From Algoriphagus chordae (lineage in GTDB: Bacteria > Bacteroidota > Bacteroidia > Cytophagales > Cyclobacteriaceae), in assembly GCF_003254055.1 (NCBI RefSeq), contig NZ_QKZT01000006.1, positions 200,308 through 264,307 on the forward strand: 64,000 bases of DNA. Direction: 5' to 3'. This document shows, piece after piece, positions 18,877 through 27,886 of this stretch. Made by a program: the position numbers and the translations under genes. The notes beneath the pieces were generated by a model. The model was given only the letters and a program-made list of their open reading frames with translations, made no database searches and had not been told where the DNA came from. Positions within the stretch are counted from its first letter, which is position 1. Each line of letters begins with the position of its first letter.

Positions 18877-19431
18877 ATGGCATTTACATACAAACGCATC
18901 ATTTCGTATTTCCTCAGAGGGCTGCTATTCATCACTCCGGTAGCAGTCACGCTTTATATTATTTACCAGACGATTCTTTTTCTGGATAATCTGATTCCAG
19001 CACCGATTCCTGGAATAGGGATTTTGATGGTGATTGGCTTGATTACTTTTGTAGGATATCTGGCAAGTCTGTTTTTCGCCAGACCTATTTTTGAATGGTT
19101 TGAGCGTGGGCTGATCAAGATCCCCTTGGTCAATCTGATCTACACAAGTATCAAGGATCTGATGGGAGCCTTTGTGGGAGACAAAAAGAAGTTCTCCTCA
19201 CCTGTCAAGGTTCAGCTTAGCGACACCTTTATCAGATTGGGCTTTATTACCCAAGAGGATATGTCCATCGTCGGTGAGCCAGCCATGGTAGCCGTTTATT
19301 TCCCACATAGCTACAACGTATCTGGAAATGTGTTCTTGGTGCCAAAAGATAAAGTAACCCCTCTAATAGGCGTCAAAAGCTCTGATGTAATGAAGTTTAT
19401 GGTATCGGGAGGAGTTTCCCCTCTTACCTGA
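18877..19431 (+). CDS. DUF502 family membrane protein
   Basis: 184 residues. Two membrane helices at about 11-32 and 44-66 are followed by a conserved soluble part with IPLVNLIYTSIKDLMGAF and VYFPHSYNVSGNVFLVPKDKV, which is the DUF502 signature. Function is not known for the family. It ends exactly where the convergent PD40 gene ends, with no intervening base. Confidence 0.88.
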   Translation: MAFTYKRIISYFLRGLLFITPVAVTLYIIYQTILFLDNLIPAPIPGIGILMVIGLITFVGYLASLFFARPIFEWFERGLIKIPLVNLIYTSIKDLMGAFVGDKKKFSSPVKVQLSDTFIRLGFITQEDMSIVGEPAMVAVYFPHSYNVSGNVFLVPKDKVTPLIGVKSSDVMKFMVSGGVSPLT

Positions 19432-20343
19432 TTAAGGCTTATGATACTTCACAAAAGCAAGCCATTCGCCGTCGGGTGACCAGCTGTGTACATTGATCGT
19501 CCCTTGACCACCGTAGAAGACTTCTGTGAGGTCTCTGACATCTTTGGTTTCTACATCTAACAAACGAAGCTTGACGTCCTTCCCAAAAGGATGAGAGCCT
19601 TTTTGATCTTCTAAATAGGAAATGATTACTGCTGATTTATTATCCGGAGATGGATGGGGAAACCAATTATCTAAGGAGTCATTAGTCAGTTGCTCGGCGC
19701 CAGTTCCATCAGGCTTCATACGATAAGCCTGCATTCTTCCTGTGCGGTTTGAATTGAAATAGATCCATTTGCCATCATAGGAATACTCTGGGCCATCATC
19801 AAGCCCTTCTGCATCTGTCAATCTTTTTTCAGCTCCGCCAGCTGTAGGAATGGAGTAAATATCCCAAAGCCCATCTCGCTCCGCACAGTAAACCAAAGTC
19901 TTCCCGTCTGGACTGATTCCATGCCAATAGCTTGGATGATTTGGGGTGATTAACTTGAGTTCGCCACCTGCAAGCGGCATGGTATAAATACGAGAGCTTA
20001 GGTCTCCATCACTTTTACTGATCACTAGAAGTTCTCCATCGAAACTTATTCCATGATCATTATTTGCTCGGGATATTTTATCAGGCTGAATTTGCCCTAT
20101 TTTATTTCCATCCAAGCCCACCTTCTCCAGAAACCCTCCAGAATTGATCAGTAAGTATTTCCCATCTCGCGACCAATTTGGTGCTTCGAAATGCCTGACT
20201 TCTTTTAAGATTGTCTTCTGTTCTCCAGTTTTTACATGGAGGATTACTAGCTCGCTCGTAGTTCCTTCAGGGGCTTGTTGCGCATAGAGCGAAATAGAAG
20301 TAAATAGGAAGAGTACTGAGCAAAAGATCTTTAGGTTTTGCAT
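19432..20343 (-). CDS. Secreted TolB-like PD40 beta-propeller protein
   Basis: 303 residues with a signal peptide (ending LYAQQAPEG). Repeated PD40/WD40-like blades are visible: NWSRDGKYLLI, GISPDGKTLVYC, EYSYDGKWIYFNS, HPSPDNKSAVI and SWSPDGEWLAFV. Such domains of TolB and DPP IV type bind proteins or sugars. No peptidase domain is attached, so a stand-alone exported propeller. The catalytic role, if any, is unknown. Confidence 0.85.
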   Translation of the reverse strand: MQNLKIFCSVLFLFTSISLYAQQAPEGTTSELVILHVKTGEQKTILKEVRHFEAPNWSRDGKYLLINSGGFLEKVGLDGNKIGQIQPDKISRANNDHGISFDGELLVISKSDGDLSSRIYTMPLAGGELKLITPNHPSYWHGISPDGKTLVYCAERDGLWDIYSIPTAGGAEKRLTDAEGLDDGPEYSYDGKWIYFNSNRTGRMQAYRMKPDGTGAEQLTNDSLDNWFPHPSPDNKSAVIISYLEDQKGSHPFGKDVKLRLLDVETKDVRDLTEVFYGGQGTINVHSWSPDGEWLAFVKYHKP

Positions 20344-20390
20344 GATTGGGTTTGCTTGTTTCTCAATAAGATAAGAAACTGAAAGTAAAC

Positions 20391-21434
20391 TTATTGCATA
20401 ACTTCCACCAGCTGCTCATTTCTTTCTATGAATCGACCAATTTCCCAAATAACCTGGTTTTGCTGTTCCATAGAATCTTCAAACCAATCCTTATTTTCAG
20501 GATCTACCGCAAGCATTAGCCCGCCGCTGGTCTGAGGATCACAGAGTTTGACTAGGTCCATTCCTACCACACCTTTGGTTTTGGCGCTGTAAGCATTCCA
20601 GTTGCGGTAAGTATTATCAGGGAAAATAAACTGATTGATGTATTCCTGGACCCCAGCGATCATAGGAAGCTTATGTAGATCTATTTCAGCGGAAAGACCT
20701 GATCCCTCGCACATTTCTATCAAGTGACCGAGTAAGCCAAAACCAGTCACATCAGTCATCGCATGAACTTCCTCATGATTGCCGATGATTTCCCCAATGG
20801 AATTCAATCTACAAGCCGTATCAAGTAAGTTTAGGTAATCTTTATCTGAGATCTTCTGACGTTTTAGTGCTGTAGCCAAGACACCCACACCAAGAGGTTT
20901 GGTTAGGTAAATGATATCACCAGCCTTCGCTCCATTGTTAGTTTTGATCTTGTGCGGATGCACAATACCATTAACGGAAAGTCCAAAAATGGGGTCCTTG
21001 GCAGCGATGGAATGTCCACCAGCCAACTCGATTCCCGCAGCTGTACAAATAGTCTTTGCGCCTTCCATTACTTTGGCTGCAAGTTCTGGTGAAAGTTTTT
21101 CCACTGGCCAGCTTAAAATGGCATTAGCGAAAATCGGTTTCCCTCCCATGGCATAGACATCTGAAAGGGCATTTGCAGCTGCGATTCTTCCAAAGTCAAA
21201 GGGATCATCTACGATTGGAGTGAAAAAATCGACTGTATTGATCACAGCGATATCTTCAGAAACTTGGTAAACTGCAGCATCATCCTTTCCTGAGTTGCCC
21301 ACCAATAAGTTTGGATCAGTTTGCGTAAAAGAGCCACTTGAACTTAGAATTTGTTCTAAAATTGCTGGTGCTATTTTGCAACCACAGCCGGAGCCTTCAC
21401 TCCATTCAGTCAGTCGGGTTGGTATGTTTTCCAT
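20391..21434 (-). CDS. selD: Selenide, water dikinase (selenophosphate synthetase)
   Basis: Makes selenophosphate from selenide and ATP. About 347 residues from the ATG at 21434. With this start the catalytic motif CGCK falls at C17, C19 and K20, exactly as in E. coli SelD. Other landmarks: GNSGKDDAAVYQ (metal/ATP site), DFFTPIVDDPFDFGRIAAANALSDVYAMGG, ELAGGHSI, and TDVTGFGLLGHL. The active site uses Cys, not selenocysteine. It overlaps the 3' end of mnmH by 29 bases. Confidence 0.95.
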   Translation of the reverse strand: MENIPTRLTEWSEGSGCGCKIAPAILEQILSSSGSFTQTDPNLLVGNSGKDDAAVYQVSEDIAVINTVDFFTPIVDDPFDFGRIAAANALSDVYAMGGKPIFANAILSWPVEKLSPELAAKVMEGAKTICTAAGIELAGGHSIAAKDPIFGLSVNGIVHPHKIKTNNGAKAGDIIYLTKPLGVGVLATALKRQKISDKDYLNLLDTACRLNSIGEIIGNHEEVHAMTDVTGFGLLGHLIEMCEGSGLSAEIDLHKLPMIAGVQEYINQFIFPDNTYRNWNAYSAKTKGVVGMDLVKLCDPQTSGGLMLAVDPENKDWFEDSMEQQNQVIWEIGRFIERNEQLVEVMQ

Positions 21435-22461
21435 GGAATTTGGTTTTTGCATCGAGTAATTTTTTGATGGATGTGTCTGGATCTATTCCGGTAAGATCTA
21501 ATTGGATGGTTTTGCCTGCACTATGCTTATCCAAGTCGAAACTGTAAGCCTTGTCGTAGTAGATCAGCATGTTTGAGATCCAGTCGGCGTGATTGCCTTC
21601 TACAATAGCTTCTATTGCTTGGGAAGTTCTTAGCCCACCCAGACGTTTTTTGAGTCGCAATACTGCCAGGATTAATTCATCAGCAGGCAAAATCGCATAT
21701 TCTTCAGCGATCAAGTCAATTCGTTCTTTCAGGGATTTTTGTATGTCTATGAGCGGAGCGGATAGCATCTGCGCATAAAATTCTTGGGGTAAAATCGTTC
21801 GCCCTATTTTTTTGCTTTCGTTTTCTACCCAGATTGACTGCTTGCCATCAAGCCTTCGTAAGTCTTCTGCAAATAGGTTTTCGAACTGCTCCACCGTGGG
21901 CTGGGCAGGCTGACCAATTGATCCAAAAGATGAGCCTTTGTGATTTGCCAATCCTTCCAGATCTATGATTTGCTCCCCTGATTCTTGGAGTTTCTGTAGC
22001 AATCTGGTTTTACCAGTTCCTGTTTTTCCTCCCAAGACAATGAGATTCCAGTCTTTTCGGACCAGTTCAAAAGTATAAGTTCTGTAGGTTTTGTAACCGC
22101 CTTTGAGGCGATACACCTCAAAACCTACCATGCTGAGTAGCCAAGATAAAATCTGAGATCGCATTCCTCCTCGCCAGCAGTAGATGATGATTTTTTTGTC
22201 CGGGAATTTCTTGAGGGTCTCTCTGAGAATTAAGTGAAATCTAGGACCAACTAATTCGAAGCCTTTGATGGTTGCTTCTTCAGAACCTTTTTCTTTATAA
22301 AGTGTGCCAACTACTATTCGTTCTGAGTTATTCAGAATTGGGATGTTGATCGCCCCTGGGATATGGCTCTGAGCAAATTCTCCTTCACTACGTGCATCGA
22401 TCATTGGGTACTGATCCCGCAAACTCCAAAACTCATCTAAAGAAATTAATTGCTCTGCCAT
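21406..22461 (-). CDS. mnmH: tRNA 2-selenouridine synthase
   Basis: Replaces sulfur by selenium in 2-thiouridine at the tRNA wobble base, using selenophosphate. About 351 residues from ATG 22461. The N-terminal rhodanese domain has the catalytic Cys95 in IIYCWRGGMRSQ. The C-terminal P-loop domain has GGKTGTGKT at about 144-152. The start at 22461 is preferred over 22488 because the longer version would begin inside the trxA terminator hairpin. It overlaps selD, its selenium donor gene, and the two probably form one unit with read-through from trxA. Confidence 0.94.
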   Translation of the reverse strand: MAEQLISLDEFWSLRDQYPMIDARSEGEFAQSHIPGAINIPILNNSERIVVGTLYKEKGSEEATIKGFELVGPRFHLILRETLKKFPDKKIIIYCWRGGMRSQILSWLLSMVGFEVYRLKGGYKTYRTYTFELVRKDWNLIVLGGKTGTGKTRLLQKLQESGEQIIDLEGLANHKGSSFGSIGQPAQPTVEQFENLFAEDLRRLDGKQSIWVENESKKIGRTILPQEFYAQMLSAPLIDIQKSLKERIDLIAEEYAILPADELILAVLRLKKRLGGLRTSQAIEAIVEGNHADWISNMLIYYDKAYSFDLDKHSAGKTIQLDLTGIDPDTSIKKLLDAKTKFHGKHTNPTD

Positions 22462-22474
22462 AAAGTTTGAAGAT

Positions 22475-22504
22475 AAAAAAAGCCGCAAGGAATTCCTTGC
22501 GGCT
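22475..22504 (-). terminator. Terminator after trxA
   Basis: Perfect 24-base palindrome (22481-22504) with core GCAAGGAATTCCTTGC. On the minus strand it is followed by a T run. It sits between trxA and mnmH. Confidence 0.85.
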
Positions 22505-22527
22505 CTGACTGTAATATAGCCAACTAA

Positions 22528-22848
22528 TTAAAGTTGCGCGTCTAATTTTTGAGATAAAACAGATTTTGGAACTGCTCCAACTTGCTTATCTACGATTTCG
22601 CCACCTTTGAAGAACAGGAGTGTAGGGATTGATCTGATTCCGAATGCTTGTGCTACAGCTGGATTTGCATCCACATCTACTTTGCCTACGACAGCTTTGC
22701 CATCATAATCTCCAGCTAGTTCTTCTACCACTGGACCGATCATTTTACATGGACCACACCATTCTGCCCAAAAATCCACTAGGATTGGCTGCTCAGATTT
22801 GATGATTTCTTCAAAGTTTGCGTCAGTAATTTCTATTGCTTTTGACAT
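22528..22848 (-). CDS. trxA: Thioredoxin
   Basis: 106-residue cytoplasmic disulfide reductase. Active site WAEWCGPCKM, cis-Pro region RSIPTLLFFKGGE, and FWAEWCGPCKMIGPV are standard. The ATG at 22848 gives a classical TrxA length. A longer frame up to 22899 runs through the candidate promoter element (TATATTTG at 22878-22885) and is rejected. mnmH-selD lie downstream past a terminator. Confidence 0.95.
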   Translation of the reverse strand: MSKAIEITDANFEEIIKSEQPILVDFWAEWCGPCKMIGPVVEELAGDYDGKAVVGKVDVDANPAVAQAFGIRSIPTLLFFKGGEIVDKQVGAVPKSVLSQKLDAQL

Positions 22849-22877
22849 TGTATGTTTGGTTTTTGATTTCGAGATTT

Positions 22878-22885
22878 CAAATATA
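22878..22885 (-). promoter_or_regulatory. -7 element of the trxA promoter
   Basis: TATATTTG on the minus strand, 30 bases before the trxA ATG. The -33 element is not clear. Confidence 0.45.
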
Positions 22886-23086
22886 TGAGCAAAAGCCAAT
22901 AGCGTATTAATAAGTTCCGAGGGATTAAATTTTTTTATCTATGAGGGATAGGCGAAAGCGATGTTGACCAATAGTTGTCTTATTCTGATAATTCAATTCC
23001 CTAAGCCTGGATATATCTAAAGCAAGCAGCAAAATCAGCTTTGTGAGCTTATCGCATATCGCACTTAAAACATCCAACTTATTTCA

Positions 23087-26000
23087 TCAAATCACCCGAT
23101 ACACCACCTCTGGGATTTCTTTCAGTTCTTTGATCATTTCTGCACTTGGATCAATTGAGAACTTTTTGGAGAAAAGCTCCAAAGCAATATTTTCTTTGCG
23201 ATCTACCACATCAAAATACAGCTTGGCATCTCCCTTATACTTCTCAGTGATTGCCTGTAGTTTCTCCATCAAATCCAGAGAAAGATTATCTAGATCAATA
23301 TTGACGCGCAGACCCTTCACCATTTTTCCACGGATCTCATCTAATAGGGTAATGCTTCCAATCTTAAATTCAAGCTCATTCTCTGCCCATCTCTTTGAAG
23401 CTACAGCTCCGCAAATAAACAAGAACCAGCCAGGCATAAAGTACTCTTTGAACTTCACGTAATCGTCTCCAAACAAGAAGAAAGTAAAAGCTCCTTGATA
23501 ATCTTCCACGGTGAGGGTGCCAAAAGGCTTTCCATTTTTGGTGGTGCGATGTGCAAAAGTGGACACTGATCCAGCCAGCTTGATATCACTCTTGGAACGT
23601 AGACTTTCGAGATCATTCAGATCAGGCAAAACAGCATTGGTAAATGACTCGATCTCTAATCTAAATTGATCAAGCGGATGCCCAGAAATATAGAGACCAA
23701 CGACTTCTTTTTCGATGTTCAACTGCTGCAATTGGGTGAAAGGCTCCATCGGTGCAATAGAAGGAAGCGGAACTTCCATGTTGCCATCTCCTCCTCCAAA
23801 CAGGCTAACTTGATTACTTTCCTCTTCCTGCTTCACCTTCTGTGCGTACTTGGTTGCCTTCTCTATTAGATTCAAGTCTCCGTCTGCTGCCTCCAGATAT
23901 TGCCTTCTGTGATGCTCTGGGAAACAATCAAATCCGCCAGCCATTGCCAGAGCTTCCATGGTTTTCTTGTTTAGCGCTTTGGAACTGACACGCTTCGCAA
24001 ATTCGAAAATGTTCTTGTAAGGGCCATTTTTCTCCCGCTCTTCGATGATTGCATCTACAGCGGCCGAACCGGCACCTTTGATAGCAGCCATTCCAAATCG
24101 TATTTCTCCGGCTGCATTCACTGTGAAACCATTATTGGATTCATTCACATCTGGACCTAATACGGGAATATTTGCTCGCTTGCACTCTTCCATGAAAAAT
24201 GTCACCTGTGAGATGTCATTCATGTTGTTACTTAAAACAGAAGCAAGGTATTCCGCAGGATAATGTGCTTTCAGATAAGCCGTCTGATAAGCAATCCAAG
24301 CATAGCAAGTTGAGTGGGATTTGTTAAATGCGTAAGATGCAAAAGCTTCCCAGTCAGTCCAGATCTTGGAGAGCTTCTTAGCATCATGGCCTTTGGCGGA
24401 AGCCTGTTCGATGAATTGTGGTTTCATCTTATCCAGTACATCCTTTTGCTTTTTACCCATTGCCTTACGCAACACATCCGCTTCACCTTTGGTGAATCCT
24501 GCGAGTTTTTGCGATAGAAGCATCACTTGCTCTTGATAAACGGTGATACCGTAAGTTTCCTCCAAGTACTCTTTCATGTCGTCCAGATCGTAATCGATCG
24601 GCTCGGTGCCATGTTTTCTCTTAATAAAGGAAGGAATATAAGCCAATGGACCTGGTCTATACAAAGCATTCATGGCAATCAAATCAGCAAAAACTGTTGG
24701 TTTCAGCTCACGCATGTATTTCTGCATTCCAGCAGATTCATACTGGAAAATGCCGACTGTCTCGCCACGTTGGAAAAGCTCATAGGTAGTCTCATCATCA
24801 ATCGGGAAATGCTCCGGATCCAGTTGGATACCATGCCTTTCCTTGACGATTTTGACAGCATCCTTGATTAGAGTCAGTGTTTTAAGACCCAAAAAGTCCA
24901 TCTTCAACAGACCTGCTGATTCCACTACGGAGTTGTCAAACTGCGTGCACACCATGTCAGAATCCTTGGCCAATGCAACAGGAACATAGTTGGTGATATC
25001 AGCAGGAGTGATGATGACTCCACATGCGTGAATACCCAGGTTACGCACAGATCCCTCCAGCATAGTTGCCTGTTTGATAGTTTTAGCAGACTCATCTTGA
25101 CCTTTCGAGATCTTGATGAGTTCATCCGCCTTAGCAATCAATTCACCCTGTCCTTTCAGTTTATCTGAAAGCGCTGCTCGATTTCCTGCTAAGCCAAAAA
25201 GCGCTTTCAATTTGATGTCAGGAACCAAATTAGCCAATCTTCCAGCCTCTGCCAGGGGAAGGTTCAGCACTCTTGCAGTATCTCGAATGGCAGATTTAGC
25301 TGCCATCGTGCCGTAGGTGATGATCTGGGCTACCTGATTAGAACCATACTTTTTGATTACATAATCAATCACGCTTTGGCGTCCTTCATCGTCAAAGTCA
25401 ATATCAATATCGGGAAGTGAAACTCGATCCGGATTTAGGAACCTCTCAAATAGGAGGTTGTATGCGATTGGATCAATATTGGTGATACTCGTACAATAGG
25501 CAACAGCAGAACCTGCCGCAGACCCACGACCTGGGCCTACAGAAACTCCCATTTTCCTAGCCTCAACAATGAAATCCTGTACGATCAAGAAATAACCTGG
25601 ATATCCGGTGTTTTGAATAGTAGCGAGCTCAAAATCTAGTCGCTCTTCAATTTCTGGAGTGATTTCCTTGTAGCGTTTCTTAGCTCCTTCATAGGTGAGG
25701 TGTCGCAGGAAAGCATTTTCTCCACGCTTACCACCATCAACTTCATCTTCGGCATGTTTGAATTCTTCAGGAATTTCAAATGCCGGAAGGAGTACTTCTC
25801 TGGCTAGTTTATATACTTCAATTTTCTCAGTAATCTCATTCGTACACTCGATGGCCTCTGGCAAATCCGCGAAGAGCTTTTTCATCTCATCGGGAGTTTT
25901 GATGTAGAATTCATCATTTGGAAAGCCGTAGCGAAATTCGCGTCCACGCTTGCCGATGTACTTTTTAGGTTTGTCGTACAACTCACCATCCTTTACGCAA

Positions 26001-27373
26001 AGCAAGACATCATGCGCCTTTGCATCTTCCTTCTCCATGTAGTAGGAATTGTTTGCTGCAAAGTATTTAACATCGTATTTGGTAGCAAACTCTAGCAGTA
26101 CTTCATTTACTTTTTCTTCCTCGGGAACTCCGTGGCGATTTAGCTCCACATAGAAGTCTTCTCCAAACTGCTCCTTGTACCAGACAAAGGCTTCCTCAGC
26201 TTGGGTTTCGCCTACATTCAAAATCAGGAATGGAATCTCTCCCCAAAGTCCGCCAGTCGTAGCGATAAGATCGCCTTTATACTGCACCAAAAGTTCTTTG
26301 TCGATACGGGGTAAATAATAGAAACCCTCAATATTGGCATAGGAAGCCAGTTTTGCCAGATTATGATAACCAGCTTTATTTTTTGCTAAGAGGACAGTCT
26401 GATAGCCATCATCCTTGTTTGACTTGTTTTTTCGATCTCGACAGAGGTTGAATTCGCAACCCAAAATCGGTTTTATATCTTTTCCAATCGCTTCTTTCAC
26501 GAAGTGGAAAGCTCCCATCATATTGCCGTGATCTGTCATCGCAATGGCAGGCATACCCAATTCTTTTGCGCGAGCGATCATAGCTGGAATCTCGCAAGTA
26601 GCCTGAAGCACAGAGTACTGAGAATGTACATGTAGGTGTGTGAATGGGATGTCGGTCAGATCCGAGATGTCAGCTTTTCCAGCTTGTTTCAGTACATCCT
26701 TTGCTGCAGCTTTCTGCGTGTCTTTTGCTTGTGCAAAGTTGGCTTCCTCCAGTTTTGGCGCTTCGTAGATTACTTCTTGAATCGTAATTCCAGCTTCTGG
26801 AGCCTGCACTCCTTGCGTGATTAGTCCAAAGAAACAGCGAGCAGTAGCATCCACATCATAGGCAGCATCGTGAGCATCGCCGAAGCCTTTCCCGAAGAGT
26901 TTTTGGTGGAGTTCTGTAAGTGTAGGCCATTTGAATTTTCCTCCTCGGCCACCTGGAAGCGCACAGAAATCGGTTGAGATGTCCTTAGTATCCAGCTGAT
27001 CTGCAGTCAGAGGCATCGTCGCTTTCGCTCGGTAATATTCGGAACCTGTTACGTTGACATCAAATTCCACATTGTGTCCTACCAAGTAGGTGGCTTTCTG
27101 AACATCCCCTTCGAATATTCCGAGAATCTGCTTTAGGTCATGACCTTCGGCTAGGGCTCTCTTGGTAGAGATCCCGTGGACTTTCTCAGCATTGTAAGGA
27201 ATGGTAAAGCCCTCCGGCTTGATGATGTAATTGTGGTTGGAAAGCAGATTTCCCTTAGCATCATGCAGTTGCCATGCGAGTTGGACTAGCCTTGGCCAGT
27301 TGTCCACATCAGACATGGGGGCATTGTAATCGCGGGGAAGGCCGGTGGTCTCGGTATCAAAAATTAAATACAT
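23087..27373 (-). CDS. dnaE: DNA polymerase III alpha subunit with fused N-terminal 3'-5' exonuclease
   Basis: Replicative polymerase, 1428 residues. Residues 1-185 form a DEDDh exonuclease of the DnaQ type: D6 and E8 (FDTETTG), D105 (NVEFD), H168 and D173 (HDAAYD). A linker leads to a PHP domain with HLHVHSQYS at 246 and TDHGNM. The polymerase core has GPGRGSAAGS near 612 and catalytic D655/D657 (PDIDIDF); YAFNKSHSTCYA lies further on. QVSLF at 1188-1192 fits the beta-clamp-binding motif, and an OB-fold region follows. Classical DnaE lacks the exonuclease, which is a separate dnaQ gene, while PolC inserts it in the PHP domain. Neither pattern applies here. Confidence 0.96.
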   Translation of the reverse strand: MYLIFDTETTGLPRDYNAPMSDVDNWPRLVQLAWQLHDAKGNLLSNHNYIIKPEGFTIPYNAEKVHGISTKRALAEGHDLKQILGIFEGDVQKATYLVGHNVEFDVNVTGSEYYRAKATMPLTADQLDTKDISTDFCALPGGRGGKFKWPTLTELHQKLFGKGFGDAHDAAYDVDATARCFFGLITQGVQAPEAGITIQEVIYEAPKLEEANFAQAKDTQKAAAKDVLKQAGKADISDLTDIPFTHLHVHSQYSVLQATCEIPAMIARAKELGMPAIAMTDHGNMMGAFHFVKEAIGKDIKPILGCEFNLCRDRKNKSNKDDGYQTVLLAKNKAGYHNLAKLASYANIEGFYYLPRIDKELLVQYKGDLIATTGGLWGEIPFLILNVGETQAEEAFVWYKEQFGEDFYVELNRHGVPEEEKVNEVLLEFATKYDVKYFAANNSYYMEKEDAKAHDVLLCVKDGELYDKPKKYIGKRGREFRYGFPNDEFYIKTPDEMKKLFADLPEAIECTNEITEKIEVYKLAREVLLPAFEIPEEFKHAEDEVDGGKRGENAFLRHLTYEGAKKRYKEITPEIEERLDFELATIQNTGYPGYFLIVQDFIVEARKMGVSVGPGRGSAAGSAVAYCTSITNIDPIAYNLLFERFLNPDRVSLPDIDIDFDDEGRQSVIDYVIKKYGSNQVAQIITYGTMAAKSAIRDTARVLNLPLAEAGRLANLVPDIKLKALFGLAGNRAALSDKLKGQGELIAKADELIKISKGQDESAKTIKQATMLEGSVRNLGIHACGVIITPADITNYVPVALAKDSDMVCTQFDNSVVESAGLLKMDFLGLKTLTLIKDAVKIVKERHGIQLDPEHFPIDDETTYELFQRGETVGIFQYESAGMQKYMRELKPTVFADLIAMNALYRPGPLAYIPSFIKRKHGTEPIDYDLDDMKEYLEETYGITVYQEQVMLLSQKLAGFTKGEADVLRKAMGKKQKDVLDKMKPQFIEQASAKGHDAKKLSKIWTDWEAFASYAFNKSHSTCYAWIAYQTAYLKAHYPAEYLASVLSNNMNDISQVTFFMEECKRANIPVLGPDVNESNNGFTVNAAGEIRFGMAAIKGAGSAAVDAIIEEREKNGPYKNIFEFAKRVSSKALNKKTMEALAMAGGFDCFPEHHRRQYLEAADGDLNLIEKATKYAQKVKQEEESNQVSLFGGGDGNMEVPLPSIAPMEPFTQLQQLNIEKEVVGLYISGHPLDQFRLEIESFTNAVLPDLNDLESLRSKSDIKLAGSVSTFAHRTTKNGKPFGTLTVEDYQGAFTFFLFGDDYVKFKEYFMPGWFLFICGAVASKRWAENELEFKIGSITLLDEIRGKMVKGLRVNIDLDNLSLDLMEKLQAITEKYKGDAKLYFDVVDRKENIALELFSKKFSIDPSAEMIKELKEIPEVVYRVI

Positions 27374-27597
27374 ACAGCTTGGGGAATTGAGACTTCAAAT
27401 TAGGGTTAATCTGGGAAAGGAGACAAGCGAAGCGGAGGTAATTGTCGGAGAAATTTTAGTGTATATTGGATTTTTAGTTTAACAACCCGTTTATAAGGTA
27501 TTTTCGCCAAAAAAAAACAATAGGCCCATTCATCGCTAACTTACCTAAGTTAATCGAAATGTTGAGGTAGGTTTAAGAACACTAAAAATTATTTATT

Positions 27598-27828
27598 ATC
27601 AAAAAGTTATTTTTGATTTTCGCTATATTTGGTGGTGTTAGTTTATTTTCCGCACATGCAGTGGAAGAGGATCCTGTTTGTCCTACTTTGCCCGTCGGGA
27701 CTATCGCGATTATAGGTAAATGTGAGCCAATAGTAATTATGGGGATAACAAATGGCTACTGTAATACTATGGCTGTAGGGTTAGGTGATTGTGCGGTTGA
27801 AGCTCCGCCAATTGAACCTGAACCTTAA
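27598..27828 (+). CDS. Small secreted four-cysteine peptide, probable non-AUG start
   Basis: A short exported peptide of unknown function. Read from the ATC at 27598 it begins KKLFLIFAIFGGVSLFSAHA, a complete signal peptide, then a mature part of about 55 residues with four cysteines (PVC, GKC, GYC, GDC) and a Pro/Glu-rich end (APPIEPEP). The frame has no ATG before the mature part. An in-frame TTG at 27613 would delete the positive n-region. ATT at 27595 is another option. It resembles the short Cys-containing or NVEALA-type peptides often found beside DUF4221 genes in Bacteroidota. It ends just before a strong terminator, in a very AT-rich block. Confidence 0.6.
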   Translation: MKKLFLIFAIFGGVSLFSAHAVEEDPVCPTLPVGTIAIIGKCEPIVIMGITNGYCNTMAVGLGDCAVEAPPIEPEP

Positions 27829-27836
27829 TCTAACTG

Positions 27837-27871
27837 GGGGGTAAAAGCGTTTTTTTACCCCCTTCTTTTTT
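27837..27871 (+). terminator. Strong terminator between the peptide and the DUF4221 gene
   Basis: Perfect 10-bp stem GGGGGTAAAA / TTTTACCCCC with loop GCGTTT, followed by TTCTTTTTTA. The lipoprotein gene starts 16 bases later, so it may be expressed by partial read-through. Confidence 0.85.
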
Positions 27872-27886
27872 ACTTGATCATATTCT

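Noticed and set aside
22849..22899. N-terminal extension of thioredoxin
   Set aside because: Runs through a TATATTTG promoter element; ATG 22848 gives the classical length.
23043..27316. Several open frames antisense to dnaE
   Set aside because: They follow dnaE codon structure in the opposite strand, have no homologous motifs, and dnaE is intact.
27374..27585. Small RNA upstream of the peptide gene
   Set aside because: Only an imperfect inverted repeat (CTTACCT / AGGTAGG, about 27540-27575) is seen; no promoter or terminator pair to support a separate transcript.
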